The notes under the pieces are model-generated. The model worked only from the letters and a program-made list of their open reading frames with translations, had not been told where the DNA came from and did no database searches. The translations under genes were made by a program, and so were the position numbers. This document shows, piece by piece, positions 38,672 to 48,792 of a DNA stretch of 64,000 nucleotides. The stretch is from Prauserella marina (lineage in GTDB: Bacteria > Actinomycetota > Actinomycetes > Mycobacteriales > Pseudonocardiaceae), in assembly GCF_002240355.1 (NCBI RefSeq), contig NZ_CP016353.1, positions 1,600,501-1,664,500 on the forward strand. Direction: 5' to 3'. Numbering within the stretch: the first letter of the stretch is position 1; every line of letters starts with the position of its first letter.

Positions 38672-40504
38672 CTACAGGCCGAGCTCGTCCTCGAAGTTGC
38701 CCTCTTCGAGGCGCTGCTTGATCGTCGTGACGAACCTGCCGGCGTCGGCACCGTCGACGAGCCGGTGATCATAGGTCAGCGGCAGGAAGGCCATCGACCT
38801 GATGGCGATCGTGTCGTTGCCGTCGGGATCGGTGACCACGACCGGCCGCTTCACGACGGCACCGGTGCCGAGCATGCCCGACTGGGGCTGCACGATGATC
38901 GGAGTGTCGAAAAGCGCGCCGTTGCTGCCGATGTTGGTGACGGTGAAGGTGCCACCGGTGATCTCGTTCGGGCCGATCTTGTTGTTGCGGGCCCTGTCGG
39001 CGAGATCGGCGATGCGGTGGGCAAGCCCCGCGAGGCTCAGTTCACCGGCGTCGTGGATCACCACCGAGAGCAGGCCGCGCTCGGTGTCCACGGCGATGCC
39101 GAGATGCACGGCGCCGTGGTAGGTGATCTCCTTCGTCTCCTCGTTGTACGAGGCGTTGACGTTCGGGTGCTGCTTGAGCGCTTCGACCGTCGCCTTCGCG
39201 AAGAACGGCAGGAACGTCAGGTTGACGCCCTCGCGCTCCCTGAACGCGGCCTTGGCGCGCTGGCGCAGCTTGGCGATCTTGGTGACGTCGACCTCGTGCA
39301 CCTGGGTCAGCTGCGCCGAGACCTGGAGCGATTCCCTCGTCTTCAGCGCGGTGATCTGGCGGATCCTGCTCGCCTTCTGCACCGTTCCGCGCAGGGCCGC
39401 CTTCTCCGAGTCGGACACCGCGGCCTGCGGTGCCGCCGCGGCGGGGGCGGGGGCCTGCTGCTGCGGAGCCGCCGCCGGTGCCTGCTGCTTCTGCTTCGCC
39501 TCCACGGCGGCCAGCACATCCTGCTTGCGGATGCGGCCACCCACCCCGGAGCCGGTGAGCGAGGCGAGGTCGATGCCGTGCTCGGCCGCGAGCTTGCGCA
39601 CGAGCGGCGTCACGTACGGCACGGCGGCGCCGTCCTGGCTCGGTGCCGCCTGCTGCTGCGCGGGCTGAGCCGGTTGGGCGGGCTGCGCGGCCGGTGCGGG
39701 CTGCGCGGCCGGTGCGGGCTGCGCTGGCTGAGCGGGCTGCGCTGGCTGAGCGGGTGCCGGGGGTGCCTGCGGTGCGGGAGCCTGCTGTGCGGCCGGTTCC
39801 GGTGCGGGCTGGGCCGGTTGCGTCGGCTGAGTCGGCTGAGCCGGTGCCTGCTGCGCGGGAGCGGCGCCTTCCGCGCCGACGACGGCGAGCTGCCCGCCGA
39901 CCTCGACGGTCTCGTCCTCGGCCACCGAGATCTCCAGCACGGTGCCCGCGACGGGGGAGGGGACCTCGGTGTCGACCTTGTCGGTGGAGATCTCCAGCAG
40001 CGGTTCGTCGACCGCCACCGAGTCACCGACCTGCTTCAGCCACCGCGTGACGGTGCCCTCCGTGACGCTCTCCCCGAGTTCGGGAAGGGTCACCGGGGTG
40101 CCGGAAGCCTGCCCGCCCGACGGCGCGGCGGCCTGCGCCGGCGCCGCCTCCTGCGCGGGCTCTTCCTGCTGAGCGGGCTGAGCGGGCTGTTCGGGTTGTG
40201 CGGGCTGCTCCTGCTGGGCGGGCTGCTCCGGCGCTGCTGCGGGAGCACTCGCCTCGCCGCCGCCGGAACCGTCGTCGATCACCGCGAGTTCGGCGCCGAC
40301 CTCGACGGTCTCGTCCTCCTGCGCGACGATCTTCTGCACGGTGCCCGCGACGGGGGAGGGGACCTCGGTGTCGACCTTGTCGGTGGAGATCTCCAGCAGC
40401 GGTTCGTCGACCGCCACCGAGTCACCCTCCTGCTTCAACCATCGGGTGACCGTGCCCTCCGTGACGCTCTCACCGAGCTCCGGCAATGTGACGGAGTACG
40501 CCAT
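38672..40504 (-). CDS. sucB: Dihydrolipoamide acyltransferase E2 with two lipoyl domains
   Basis: A 610-residue E2. Two near-identical lipoyl domains (about 2-80 and 137-215), each with [20 protein letters not shown] and the lipoylated Lys. They are joined and followed by Ala/Pro/Gln-rich linkers encoded by repetitive DNA. The E3/E1-binding domain is [20 protein letters not shown]. The acyltransferase core carries the catalytic His in [15 protein letters not shown]. In actinobacteria this protein (SucB/DlaT) serves both pyruvate and 2-oxoglutarate dehydrogenases, so it is the likely partner of aceE here. lpdA is just upstream in the same operon. Confidence 0.95.
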   Translation of the reverse strand: MAYSVTLPELGESVTEGTVTRWLKQEGDSVAVDEPLLEISTDKVDTEVPSPVAGTVQKIVAQEDETVEVGAELAVIDDGSGGGEASAPAAAPEQPAQQEQPAQPEQPAQPAQQEEPAQEAAPAQAAAPSGGQASGTPVTLPELGESVTEGTVTRWLKQVGDSVAVDEPLLEISTDKVDTEVPSPVAGTVLEISVAEDETVEVGGQLAVVGAEGAAPAQQAPAQPTQPTQPAQPAPEPAAQQAPAPQAPPAPAQPAQPAQPAQPAPAAQPAPAAQPAQPAQPAQQQAAPSQDGAAVPYVTPLVRKLAAEHGIDLASLTGSGVGGRIRKQDVLAAVEAKQKQQAPAAAPQQQAPAPAAAAPQAAVSDSEKAALRGTVQKASRIRQITALKTRESLQVSAQLTQVHEVDVTKIAKLRQRAKAAFREREGVNLTFLPFFAKATVEALKQHPNVNASYNEETKEITYHGAVHLGIAVDTERGLLSVVIHDAGELSLAGLAHRIADLADRARNNKIGPNEITGGTFTVTNIGSNGALFDTPIIVQPQSGMLGTGAVVKRPVVVTDPDGNDTIAIRSMAFLPLTYDHRLVDGADAGRFVTTIKQRLEEGNFEDELGL

Positions 40505-40566
40505 CGTTCGCTGACTCCCTTGACTGTTCGGGTGTGGTCTTGTTGTTGGCGGCGGTGCGGGCTGGA

Positions 40567-41940
40567 TCAGCCGTGCACGTGCAGTGGCTTGCCCGCGAGG
40601 GCAAGGTGTGCTTCGCCGAGCGCCTCGGTCTGGGTCGGGTGGGCGTGGATGAGCGGAGCGACATCCTCGGGGAAAGCTTCCCAGTTGTAGATGAGTTGCG
40701 CTTCGCCGATCAATTCGCCGACCCGGTCACCGACGAGGTGGAGGCCGACGACCGGCCCGTCCGGCGCCTTGATCAACTTGACCGCACCGGAAGTCTTGAG
40801 AATCTGGCTCTTGCCGTTGCCCGCGAGGTCGTAGGTGAACGTCGTGATGTCGGCACCGAACTTCTCCCTCGCGGCGGCTTCGGTCAGCCCGACGGACGCG
40901 ACCTCGGGGTGCGAGTAGGTGACCCTCGGGATACCGGCCTCGTCGATGGGCTTCGGGTTCAGCCCCGCGATTTCCTCCGCGACGAGGATGCCCTGCTGGA
41001 ATCCCCTGTGCGCGAGCTGGAGGCCGGGCACGATGTCGCCGACGGCGTACACGTTCGGCAGGTTGGTCCGCAGCCGCTCGTCGGTCGGCACGAACCCGCG
41101 GTCCATGCTCAGGCCCGCCTCCTCGTAGCCGTGGCCAGCGGTGTTGGGACCGCGGCCGACCGCGACGAGCAGCAGGTCGGCCTCAAGGGTCTCGCCGGAC
41201 TCCAGCGAAACGCTCACGCCGTTGTCGTCCTGCTTGGCGCCGGTGAACCTGACTCCGGTCTTGAAACCGATCTTGCGGCGACGGAAGGCCCTTTCGAGCT
41301 GCTTCGACGCGAATTCGTCCTCGTTGGGCACGAGCCGGGGCAGTGCCTCGACGATGGTCACGTCCACCCCGAAGGAGGCCCACACGCTCGCGAACTCGAC
41401 GCCGATGACGCCGCCGCCGAGCACGATGGCCTTCTTGGGGATGTAGTCGAGGGTGAGCGCGTCCTCGCTGGCGATAATGCGGCCGCCGAGTTCGAGGCCG
41501 GGCAGCGTCTTGGAGTAGGAACCCGTGGCAAGCAGCAGGTTCTTGCCGGTGTACTTGGTGCCGGCGACGTCGACGGTCGTGCCACCCGCGAAGGTGCCGG
41601 TCCCCTCGACGTAGTTGATCTTGTGTGCCTTGGCGAGTCCCTGTAGTCCCTTGTAGAGCCTCGTGACGATCGAGTCTTTGTACTTGTGGACGCCGGCGAT
41701 GTCGACGCCCTCGAAGACCGTCTTGACGCCGAACTGCTCGCCGTCGCGGGCCGAGTCGGCGACCTCCGCGGCGTGCAGCAGCGCTTTGGTCGGGATGCAG
41801 CCGCGATGCAGGCAGGTGCCGCCCAGCTTGTCCTTCTCGATCAGGGTTACGGAAAGGCCCAGTTCAGCGGCGCGGAACGCCGCGGCATAGCCACCCGATC
41901 CGCCACCCAGGATCACCAGGTCGGCTTCAGCGTCGGTCAC
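40567..41940 (-). CDS. lpdA: Dihydrolipoamide dehydrogenase (E3)
   Basis: A 457-residue FAD enzyme that reoxidises dihydrolipoyl groups with NAD. The redox pair Cys43/Cys48 lies in [15 protein letters not shown]. The NAD-binding motif is [15 protein letters not shown] and the C-terminal catalytic motif is [11 protein letters not shown] start at 41940, with AAGGAG about 8 bases upstream. It lies 62 bases upstream of the E2 gene. It is the only complete E3 gene in the window, so it could also serve the accessory E1/E2 at 55725-58806, which lacks one. Confidence 0.95.
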   Translation of the reverse strand: MTDAEADLVILGGGSGGYAAAFRAAELGLSVTLIEKDKLGGTCLHRGCIPTKALLHAAEVADSARDGEQFGVKTVFEGVDIAGVHKYKDSIVTRLYKGLQGLAKAHKINYVEGTGTFAGGTTVDVAGTKYTGKNLLLATGSYSKTLPGLELGGRIIASEDALTLDYIPKKAIVLGGGVIGVEFASVWASFGVDVTIVEALPRLVPNEDEFASKQLERAFRRRKIGFKTGVRFTGAKQDDNGVSVSLESGETLEADLLLVAVGRGPNTAGHGYEEAGLSMDRGFVPTDERLRTNLPNVYAVGDIVPGLQLAHRGFQQGILVAEEIAGLNPKPIDEAGIPRVTYSHPEVASVGLTEAAAREKFGADITTFTYDLAGNGKSQILKTSGAVKLIKAPDGPVVGLHLVGDRVGELIGEAQLIYNWEAFPEDVAPLIHAHPTQTEALGEAHLALAGKPLHVHG

Positions 41941-42141
41941 TTCTCCCACTCCTTGGCAGGCCGTTTCGTGTGTCTTCACTCATCAAACAAGTCGTCCGCA
42001 CGGCGCCGTGGCGCGCTCAGCACACCTCATCTTGTCACCTCGCCTGACAGGCTTGCGAGCTAGTGGTGCTGTGGGCGGGACATCGCGTTTCGGTTCCCGG
42101 GATAATGATCGTCATAAGCCACGAGAGGAGAGGTGGTCGAC

Positions 42142-42498
42142 GTGGGCCTGTTCGACTCACTGCGCCGCAGAGGGAAGGGAGGGTCAAAGCCCGGAACACT
42201 ACGTAAGTCCAGCTCAGCGGACACGCAGCACCTCGACGCCTGGGCAGCCGCCCGCAAGGGTGTCGAGGCCTACGTGGAACCGAAGACCACTGTCACGGAC
42301 ACCACAGTGGTACTGATCGCACATGACGGTGAGTGGACCCGCCGCCGCATCGGCAGCCTGACCGCCGCGCAGGACTTCGGCCGCAAACGCTCGATTCCCG
42401 TGTACGAGGTCGCCAAGACCGGCTACCCCAGACGCATGCGCGAGTTCACCGAGCGGCAGAAGATCATGGAGCGGCGCAGGCAGGAAGAGCAAGGCTAG
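42142..42498 (+). CDS. Conserved hypothetical actinobacterial protein
   Basis: A 118-residue basic protein (VGLFDSLRRRGKGGSK at the start, RMREFTERQKIMERRRQEEQ at the end). The central part (TTVVLIAHDGEWTRRRIGS) looks like a small beta-rich domain. GTG at 42142 is preferred because GAGAGGAGAGG lies about 8 bases before it; an upstream GTG at 42133 is too close to that site. It has no signal peptide or known motif. It lies beside lpdA in divergent orientation. I assign no function. Confidence 0.75.
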   Translation: MGLFDSLRRRGKGGSKPGTLRKSSSADTQHLDAWAAARKGVEAYVEPKTTVTDTTVVLIAHDGEWTRRRIGSLTAAQDFGRKRSIPVYEVAKTGYPRRMREFTERQKIMERRRQEEQG

Positions 42499-42522
42499 TC
42501 AAGAGCTGGCCACGGTCTTCGG

Positions 42523-43617
42523 TCACAGTGCCGCTTCGAGTAGGCGCAGGTGCTCTTCGAGCACGGCCCTGATGCCGGAATGGGTCGTCGTACCGAACAC
42601 CGGGTCCCACTCGACGACCGCCGCGTTGCCGGGCAGCAGGACCAGTCGTGGCGGTTCGCTGATCGGCAGCACGGACTTCACGAGGCCCAGTTCCGCCACC
42701 CCGAGCAGCCGGGGGAACACGACGTCGCCGGGAAGCCCGTCGCAGGTCAGCAGAAAATCGCGGTAGCTGGGCGGCAGGGTGATGCCGAGCCGTTGCTCGG
42801 CGAACGCGATCCCTGCCGGGGTCGCGGGAGGCGGCGTGCTGTGCGGTTCGCCTCGCAGGCGCATGATCTCGCCGATCAGGCCCGCGAGGTCCAGCGGCGC
42901 CCTGTCCGCCCGGTACCTGGTCAGCAGCGCGGCCACGAGCGTTCCCGCGTAATCGCGGGCCCACTCACCCGGCACGGTGAGCGCACCATCGACGAGCAGC
43001 GGGGCCACGTGCCTGCCCGCGGCAAGCGTCGCCACATCCGGTTCCGGCAGGTCCTTCGCCAGCAGGGCCCACTCGCCGAGCGCGGCGAGCGCGCCTTCCC
43101 GGTCACCGGCCGCCGCCAGCGTCTCGGCTTCGGCCGCATGCCGCCGGAGCCGCTGGCCGGGGGTGCGGGGTTCCTTCTCGTCCTCCGTGCTGCCCATGCT
43201 CCCAGTGAGTTCGCCGAGCTTGTTCACGAAAGCAAGCAATCCGTCCCCGGTGTCTTTCGCGCCAGGGCCGCCGAGGTGCGCGAGGTGAGCGCGCTCCTCG
43301 GCGTCGAGATCGAGGGGAAGCAGTTCCCGCGCCCACTCCGGCCGCGCGCCCCTCGCCTCGAACAGCATCGCCCACGCCCGGGCCCGTACCGGGTCGGCGG
43401 CCAGTTCGGTCACCGGCCGTCCCGTCACGTCCAGCCAGCGCAGGACGAGGCGGTCCGATTCACCGAGAGCCCCGGTGCAGGCGAGCAACAGCGCCGAGGA
43501 ACCGATCACGGCGTCGACCTTGCCGTCGGCCGCCGTCAGGACCTCCCTGACGGCGCGCTCCGCGGGCCCCGACGGCGCGTCGGCCGAGCCCTCGGCAGGG
43601 CTGCCGGGCTCGGTCAC
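42523..43617 (-). CDS. SMI1/KNR4 family protein
   Basis: A 364-residue protein whose C-terminal part (about residues 265-350) has the SMI1/KNR4 (SUKH) pattern: [35 protein letters not shown] and a late [14 protein letters not shown]. The N-terminal two thirds are helical and unrecognised. GTG at 43617 overlaps the pepA stop (GTGA). SUKH proteins include immunity proteins of toxin systems, but no toxin gene lies nearby and the coupling to pepA points to a housekeeping role. Confidence 0.8.
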   Translation of the reverse strand: MTEPGSPAEGSADAPSGPAERAVREVLTAADGKVDAVIGSSALLLACTGALGESDRLVLRWLDVTGRPVTELAADPVRARAWAMLFEARGARPEWARELLPLDLDAEERAHLAHLGGPGAKDTGDGLLAFVNKLGELTGSMGSTEDEKEPRTPGQRLRRHAAEAETLAAAGDREGALAALGEWALLAKDLPEPDVATLAAGRHVAPLLVDGALTVPGEWARDYAGTLVAALLTRYRADRAPLDLAGLIGEIMRLRGEPHSTPPPATPAGIAFAEQRLGITLPPSYRDFLLTCDGLPGDVVFPRLLGVAELGLVKSVLPISEPPRLVLLPGNAAVVEWDPVFGTTTHSGIRAVLEEHLRLLEAAL

Positions 43618-45107
43618 CCGTTCTCGGCGATGTCGGCGAGAACGGCCGCGATGGTGCGCACCGGGACCCCGGTGCCGCCCTTGCCGGTGTAACCCCACGG
43701 CGAACCGGCGTTGTAGGCGGGCCCCGCGACGTCGATGTGTGCCCACGGCAGGCCGTCGGCGACGAACTCGCGCAGGAAGATCCCGGCGGCGAGCATCCCG
43801 CCGAACCGGGAACCGGTGACGTTGGCGAGATCGGCGAGCTTCGAGTCCAGATCGCCGCGCAGTTCCTCGGGAAGCGGCATCGCCCAGCCGCCCTCGCCGG
43901 TGGCCCTCGCGACGGTGGCGACCCGGTCGCGGAACTCCTCGGTCCCCATGATTCCCGCCGTGCGGCTGCCGAGCGCGACCACCTGTGCGCCGGTCAGCGT
44001 CGACGTCTCGATCAGGTAGTCGGGCTCGTCCTCGGCGGCCCGCACCATCGCGTCGGCGAGCACGAGCCTTCCCTCGGCGTCGGTGTTGAGGACCTCGACG
44101 GTCTTGCCGCCGTACATCGTCAGCACGTCACCGGGCCGGTAGGACGTGCCGGAGGGCATGTTCTCGGCGAGCGGGAGATAGGCGGTGACCGCGAGCGGGT
44201 ACTTGAGCTTCGCGGCGAGCACGACGGAAGCCAGCACCGCGGCGGCGCCCGACATGTCCGAGGTCATCGCGTCCATGTTGGCGGCGGGCTTGAGCGAGAT
44301 GCCGCCGGTGTCGAACGTGATGCCCTTGCCGACCAGCGCGATCTTCTTGCGCGCCTTGGCGCCCTTGTAGCTGATGCGCACCAGCCGGGGAGGCCGCGAC
44401 GAGCCGCCGCCGACGCCGAGGATGCCGCCGAAACCCTTGCGCTTCAACGCCTTCTCGTCCAGTACTTCGACGTCGAGCCCGGCCGCCTCGGCGAGCTTCC
44501 TCGCCCTCTCGGCGAACGAGGAGGGGAACAGCACGTTCGGCGGGGTGTTGATCAGGTCCCTCGCGACGCACACCGCCTCCGCGATCGCCGTCGCCGCCTT
44601 GAGCGTCGCCTTGTGCTCCTTCGCGGTTCCCTCGGCGGGACTCGCGACATCCACAGTGGACACGGGGGCGTCGCCGGGCTCCGACTTGAACTCGGTGAAG
44701 CCGTACGCGCCGAGCACGATGCCCTCGACGGCGGCTTGCAGATCCAGCACCGACAGCGTGGTGAGCGCCCTCGCGGTGCCCGCGAGCGCGCGGCCGGCGG
44801 CTCCCGAGGCCCTGCGCACCCGCTCCGAGGTGGGGTCCTGCTCGCCGAGACCGACCGCGAGCACGAAACCGGAAGGCAGCTTGCCGAGGGTGGGAACCTT
44901 CACGACCTCCTCGGCCTTGCCGGTGGCGCCGAGCGTGCGCAGCACGTCGACGAGGGAACCGCCGAGCGCGGCGTCGACGGACTCCGCACCGGGCGCCAGC
45001 TCCAGTCCCTTCGCACCGGCGACGGTGCCGATCACGATCGCCTCCGCACGGCTCTTACCAAGCGCGGCCTCGGTGATCTCGGAAAGGGCTAGCTTCGGCA
45101 GGCTCAC
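43614..45107 (-). CDS. pepA: Leucyl aminopeptidase (M17)
   Basis: A 497-residue cytosolic metallopeptidase releasing N-terminal residues. The signature [12 protein letters not shown] is present, with metal ligands in [13 protein letters not shown] and the catalytic Arg in the signature. GTG start at 45107 follows GAGGAG by 7 bases; a start at 45146 is in frame but lacks a ribosome site. It is translationally coupled to the downstream SMI1/KNR4 gene. Confidence 0.95.
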   Translation of the reverse strand: MSLPKLALSEITEAALGKSRAEAIVIGTVAGAKGLELAPGAESVDAALGGSLVDVLRTLGATGKAEEVVKVPTLGKLPSGFVLAVGLGEQDPTSERVRRASGAAGRALAGTARALTTLSVLDLQAAVEGIVLGAYGFTEFKSEPGDAPVSTVDVASPAEGTAKEHKATLKAATAIAEAVCVARDLINTPPNVLFPSSFAERARKLAEAAGLDVEVLDEKALKRKGFGGILGVGGGSSRPPRLVRISYKGAKARKKIALVGKGITFDTGGISLKPAANMDAMTSDMSGAAAVLASVVLAAKLKYPLAVTAYLPLAENMPSGTSYRPGDVLTMYGGKTVEVLNTDAEGRLVLADAMVRAAEDEPDYLIETSTLTGAQVVALGSRTAGIMGTEEFRDRVATVARATGEGGWAMPLPEELRGDLDSKLADLANVTGSRFGGMLAAGIFLREFVADGLPWAHIDVAGPAYNAGSPWGYTGKGGTGVPVRTIAAVLADIAENG

Positions 45108-45210
45108 GGCAGGGCTCCTCGGTAGACGGCGACTGATCTCGACCACGGTGGTGGTCGTGCTTCGGTCATGCTATTGACGGCGGTGCAGGCCCGGAGAGGT
45201 AGGTACGAGG

Positions 45211-46152
45211 GTGCAGGTCGCAGGGGTCCTTATCGGCGCGCTGGCAGCGGCGGCCTCGGTGGCGGGCTGGTGGTTGCTCGCCGGGGTCGTGGTGGCCGCC
45301 GCGCTGGCGTACTGCGCGCGGCCGGATACCGCCTCGCCCGAGCTGCCGGACCGGTCGTCGCGGTTGCTCGGTGGTCTCGGGCTCGCCTCGGGCGTGACGA
45401 GGGTCGTGGTGTTCGCGACCGTCTTCGCCGGTTACCTGGTTCCCGGACAGCCGGGACCGGCCGTGCTGGGGTTCGTCGCGGTGGTCACCGCGGCGACGGC
45501 GACCGGCGTGGTGTTCGCGGGCTACTACCGGCGGTGGTGTTCCGGCCTGCTGCTCCTTGCCGGTGTGGCGTTCGTGCTGCTGTGTGCCGCGATCGCGCCA
45601 GTGGAAGTGGTGGGCCAGGCGGGACAGGGCGTCTCGTTCGCCGGGGTGCTCGCCGCCGCCGCGTTGTGCTTCCCGATGTTCGCGGGGCTCACCGGCAGGG
45701 CGGTCGCGGTGGGCGCCGTGATGGCGTCGGCCGTCGCCGCGGGCGCGCTGTGGCAGCTCGGCCCCGTGCGACTCGGACTGTCCCCGACGTCGTTGCGGGA
45801 CGTGCTCGCCGCCGCCGACGCCGCCGCGCTGGGACCGCTGCTCGGCGCCGTCGTCGTGCTCGCGACCGGGAGCGCGGCGCTACTGGCGCTGACCGGTGTC
45901 AGGGACTCGGCTGCCACCGTCTTCGAGCGGAGCGGGCGACGTGACGTGCTCGTGGTGACCGCGCTGGCCGGTGCGCTGACGGCCGCGCTCGCGGTACTGC
46001 TGTCGCCGCTGGGCGCGCTGCTGCTCGCCGCGGCATTCACGCTCGCCGAAGCGTGCGCCCGCGCGCTGGTCGCCCGCGAGGCCAGGCTTCCCGCCGTCGT
46101 CACGGTCGCGGGAACCACCGTGCTGTTCGGGGCACTGGTGTTCGCGCTGTGA
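45211..46152 (+). CDS. Multi-pass membrane protein of unknown function
   Basis: A 313-residue, extremely hydrophobic protein with nine or ten predicted helices (for example WWLLAGVVVAAALAYCA and LLVLAGVAFVLLCAAIAP-like segments). It vaguely resembles a shortened amino-acid permease fold, but no permease motif is clear. GTG start at 45211. Its stop overlaps the start of the DUF402 gene (GTGA), so the two are coupled. No function assigned. Confidence 0.7.
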   Translation: MQVAGVLIGALAAAASVAGWWLLAGVVVAAALAYCARPDTASPELPDRSSRLLGGLGLASGVTRVVVFATVFAGYLVPGQPGPAVLGFVAVVTAATATGVVFAGYYRRWCSGLLLLAGVAFVLLCAAIAPVEVVGQAGQGVSFAGVLAAAALCFPMFAGLTGRAVAVGAVMASAVAAGALWQLGPVRLGLSPTSLRDVLAAADAAALGPLLGAVVVLATGSAALLALTGVRDSAATVFERSGRRDVLVVTALAGALTAALAVLLSPLGALLLAAAFTLAEACARALVAREARLPAVVTVAGTTVLFGALVFAL

Positions 46153-46775
46153 GGTGGGATCGGGGCGACACGGTGGTGCTCAGCTTCCTGCGGCCGGACG
46201 CGAGCGTGGGCCAGCAGCACCCGCTTCGGGTGCTCGCCGACGACGGCAACGACCTGCTCGGCTGGTTGCCCGCGGGAACCACCATCGTCGGCAGCAGGCT
46301 CGCCGACGGGAGGGATCTGCGCGAGGCGCCGCTGGCCGAACGGTTCGTCACGCCGAGAATGCGGATCAGGGACCAGTGGCGGGACTCCTCGACACTGCGG
46401 TTGATCAGCGAGCACACCCTCGCGTCCGTGTGGTGGTTCTTCGCGGTCGACGGCGGCTTCACCGGCTGGTACGTCAACCTGGAGCTTCCGCTCGGGAGGG
46501 ACGCGCTGGGACCGTGCCGGATCGACGGCGTGCTCGACCTCGTCGTACATCCCGATCTGCGCTGGGAGTGGAAGGACGAGGACGAGGCGGCCGAGGCGGT
46601 GAGAGCGGGGCGGTTGACAGAGGAGCAGCTCATCGCGCTGCGAGCGGAAGGCGAGCGGCACATCGCGCTCGCGGAATCGGGGGCGTTTCCCTTCGACGGC
46701 ACCTGGACCACGTTCCTGCCGGAGCGGGAGTGGTCCCCGCCGGTGTTGCCGCCGGGGTTGTTGCGGGACCTGTGA
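46149..46775 (+). CDS. DUF402 family protein
   Basis: A 208-residue soluble protein. GFTGWYVNLELPLGRD and a downstream acidic DLVVHPDLRWEWKDEDE are the core of the DUF402 fold, whose characterised relatives (FomD-type) hydrolyse nucleoside-diphosphate-linked substrates with metal held by Asp/Glu. The start GTG at 46149 overlaps the preceding stop by 4 bp. The natural substrate is unknown. Confidence 0.82.
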   Translation: MRWDRGDTVVLSFLRPDASVGQQHPLRVLADDGNDLLGWLPAGTTIVGSRLADGRDLREAPLAERFVTPRMRIRDQWRDSSTLRLISEHTLASVWWFFAVDGGFTGWYVNLELPLGRDALGPCRIDGVLDLVVHPDLRWEWKDEDEAAEAVRAGRLTEEQLIALRAEGERHIALAESGAFPFDGTWTTFLPEREWSPPVLPPGLLRDL

Positions 46776-46778
46776 GGC

Positions 46779-47081
46779 TCAGGCCATCAGGTAGGCGATG
46801 CCCAGCAGCACGACGGCGACGACGGCCAGCCCGCCGAGATGGCTGCCGCTGAGGTCGCGCGGGAACACCTTGCCGTGCTGGTTCTTCCACCACACGATGC
46901 CGAAGGCGGCGCCGATGATGCCGAGGAAAGCGCCGAATCCACCGGCCATGATGTAGCCGATGAGCACGATCTCGCCCGCCGCGAAGGTGAGCAGGGCCGC
47001 GGCGCCGAAGGTCTTGAAGTCCGATGCCGGTCCCGCGGACACGCTGTTGCCACCAGGGGACGGCTGAGGCTGGTACGTCAC
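46779..47081 (-). CDS. Small membrane protein
   Basis: A 100-residue protein with a polar N-terminus and three predicted helices ([51 protein letters not shown]). ATG start at 47081. It is convergent with the DUF402 gene by 3 bases and divergent from ilvE. No recognised domain. Confidence 0.65.
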   Translation of the reverse strand: MTYQPQPSPGGNSVSAGPASDFKTFGAAALLTFAAGEIVLIGYIMAGGFGAFLGIIGAAFGIVWWKNQHGKVFPRDLSGSHLGGLAVVAVVLLGIAYLMA

Positions 47082-47107
47082 ACCGCCATGGTAGAGGGAA
47101 GTGAATG

Positions 47108-47142
47108 TTCTGACGTCCTACTAACGAGATATGCTCGTGGCA
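47108..47142 (+). promoter_or_regulatory. Possible leaderless promoter of ilvE
   Basis: A TATGCT hexamer at 47130-47135 stands only 6 bases before the ilvE ATG at 47142, with TTCTGA 16 bases further upstream as a weak -35. There is no purine-rich ribosome site before the ATG. Together these suggest transcription starting at or next to the start codon, common in actinomycetes. Confidence 0.4.
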
Positions 47143-48245
47143 TGACGACCACGATCCCCTTCGCGCGTGACCTCGCCCCCACCCCCGCCACGGTGGAGCG
47201 GGTAGCCGAGGTATTGGCGAAGCCGGGATTCGGGGCCCATTTCACCGACCACATGGTCACCGTGAAGTGGGACACCGCGCGTGGCTGGCACGAGGCCGAG
47301 CTGAAGCCCTACGGGCCGTTCATCCTCGACCCCGCTTCCGCCGTTCTGCACTACGGCCAGGAGATCTTCGAAGGACTCAAGGCATACCGGCAGCCCGACG
47401 GGTCCATTCGCGCGTTCCGTCCCGACGCCAACGCCGAGCGGTTCCGCACGTCGGCGCGCAGGCTCGCGATGCCGGAGTTGCCTGACGAGCTTTTCCTCGG
47501 TTCGTTGCGCGAACTCGTCGATGTCGACAACCGCTGGGTGCCGACCAAGCAGGGCGACGCGCTGTACCTGCGGCCGTTCATGATCGCGACGGAGGCGGGG
47601 CTCGGCGTCAACTCGCCGGCGGGTGAGTACGTGTACTCGCTCATCGCCTCGCCGGCCGGTTCCTACTTCACCGGCGGGGTGCGCCCGGTGAGTGTGTGGC
47701 TGTCCACCGAGTACGTGCGCGCCGCGCCGGGAGGAACCGGTTCCGCCAAGTGCGGTGGCAACTACGCCGCGTCCTTCCTTGCCCAGGCGCAGGCGGTTGA
47801 GCAGGGCTGCGACCAGGTGGTCTGGCTCGACGCGATCGAGCGCGCGTGGGTCGAGGAGATGGGCGGGATGAACCTGTTCTTCGTCTTCGGTTCCGGTGCC
47901 GAGGCCAAGGTGGTCACCCCCGAGCTGAGCGGTTCGCTGCTGCCCGGCATCACGCGGGACTCGTTGCTGCGGCTCGCGTCCGACTTCGGGCACAAGGTCG
48001 AGGAGCGGCGGATCTCCACCGACGAGTGGGAAAAGGCGACGGCTTCCGGTGAGCTGACCGAGGTGTTCGCGTGCGGGACGGCCGCGGTGATCACGCCGGT
48101 TGGCCGCGTCAAGCACGCGAACGGGGAGTTCACCATCGGCGGCGGTGAGCCCGGTGAGCTGACCATGAAGCTGCGTGCCGAGCTGACCGGGATCCAGGAA
48201 GGCACCCGGCCCGACCCGCACGGCTGGATGTACGAACTGGCCTGA
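47142..48245 (+). CDS. ilvE: Branched-chain amino-acid aminotransferase
   Basis: A 367-residue class IV PLP enzyme that interconverts Leu/Ile/Val with their 2-oxoacids. PLP Lys203 lies in [33 protein letters not shown] and [17 protein letters not shown] are typical of IlvE. ATG at 47142; no ribosome site is visible, see the leaderless promoter entry. A GC-rich hairpin (48259-48288) follows the stop and then the 21-bp repeat arrays begin. Confidence 0.95.
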   Translation: MTTTIPFARDLAPTPATVERVAEVLAKPGFGAHFTDHMVTVKWDTARGWHEAELKPYGPFILDPASAVLHYGQEIFEGLKAYRQPDGSIRAFRPDANAERFRTSARRLAMPELPDELFLGSLRELVDVDNRWVPTKQGDALYLRPFMIATEAGLGVNSPAGEYVYSLIASPAGSYFTGGVRPVSVWLSTEYVRAAPGGTGSAKCGGNYAASFLAQAQAVEQGCDQVVWLDAIERAWVEEMGGMNLFFVFGSGAEAKVVTPELSGSLLPGITRDSLLRLASDFGHKVEERRISTDEWEKATASGELTEVFACGTAAVITPVGRVKHANGEFTIGGGEPGELTMKLRAELTGIQEGTRPDPHGWMYELA

Positions 48246-48258
48246 CGCCAAGCGGCTT

Positions 48259-48288
48259 GCCACGCGCGCCGCCCGGCGCGCGCGTGGC
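48259..48288 (+). terminator. Hairpin after ilvE
   Basis: GCCACGCGCGCC and GGCGCGCGCGTGGC pair around a GCCC loop with a two-base bulge, 13 bases after the ilvE stop. It has no T-run but is very stable. Confidence 0.6.
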
Positions 48289-48297
48289 GTGGGCGGC

Positions 48298-48528
48298 GAG
48301 TCCCGCGTTCGCGCGGCCGAGATCCGCACTCCGGTCACCGAGATCCGCACTCCGGTCACCGAGATCCACACCCAGGACGGCGAGATCCACACCCAGGTCA
48401 CCGAGATCCGCATTCAGGTGGCCGAGTCGCGCGCTCAGGTCGCTGAGGTCTGCACTCCGGCTGCCGAGATCCGCGTCGGGGGCGTTGAGATGCCCGTTCC
48501 GGATGGCGAGTTCCGCGTTCGGCGGTCA
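48298..48528 (+). repeat. 21-bp tandem repeat array, 11 units, forward
   Basis: Units of exactly 21 bases start every 21 positions from 48298. Most begin GAGATCCGCACTCCGG or a close variant, and the units at 48319 and 48340 are identical. Because 21 is a multiple of three, a small open frame (48289-48576) shows a heptapeptide repeat such as EIRTPVT. The period is kept while the sequence drifts toward the right end. Units of the array at 48640-48765 are the reverse complement. Confidence 0.9.
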
Positions 48529-48639
48529 GGGCCTGAAGCCGCGGCACTCGTCGTCGGTTGTGGGTGTATTTCGTGATCCCGAACGGAACACACCCGTCCG
48601 GTACGTCTCGCGGGTACGGCTGTGGCTTCCGTTCGGCCG

Positions 48640-48765
48640 AATGCGCATCTCGTGCGGCCGAACGCGGATCTCGACGCCCGGAACGCGGATCTCGCCGACC
48701 CGAGTGCGGATCTCGACGCCCGGAATGCGGATCTCGGCGACCTGGACGCGGATCTCGGCGGTTGG
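48640..48765 (-). repeat. 21-bp tandem repeat array, 6 units, inverted
   Basis: Six 21-base units start at 48640, 48661, 48682, 48703, 48724 and 48745, with a core AATGCGGATCTCGGCGACC. Reverse-complemented they match the 48298 array. The two arrays face each other across a 111-bp spacer that contains an imperfect palindrome (GGGTGTAT ... ACACACCC at about 48561-48592). The array ends 27 bases from the cobT stop. Confidence 0.9.
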
Positions 48766-48792
48766 GTGGTGCGGCCGATTCGACCGGGCCGG

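Noticed and set aside
38765-40690. A long plus-strand frame opposite the two-lipoyl E2 gene
   Set aside because: Low-complexity Leu/Arg/Gly translation mirroring the Ala/Pro/Gln linkers of E2; no start signal or family.
48289-48576. Small frame with heptapeptide repeats (EIRTPVT type)
   Set aside because: The open frame follows automatically from a 21-bp period; it has no ribosome site, and the inverted array gives a different repeat peptide. It is kept as a DNA repeat.
48298-48765. Possible CRISPR array
   Set aside because: The units are contiguous 21-mers with no unique spacers of constant length, and no cas genes are present.
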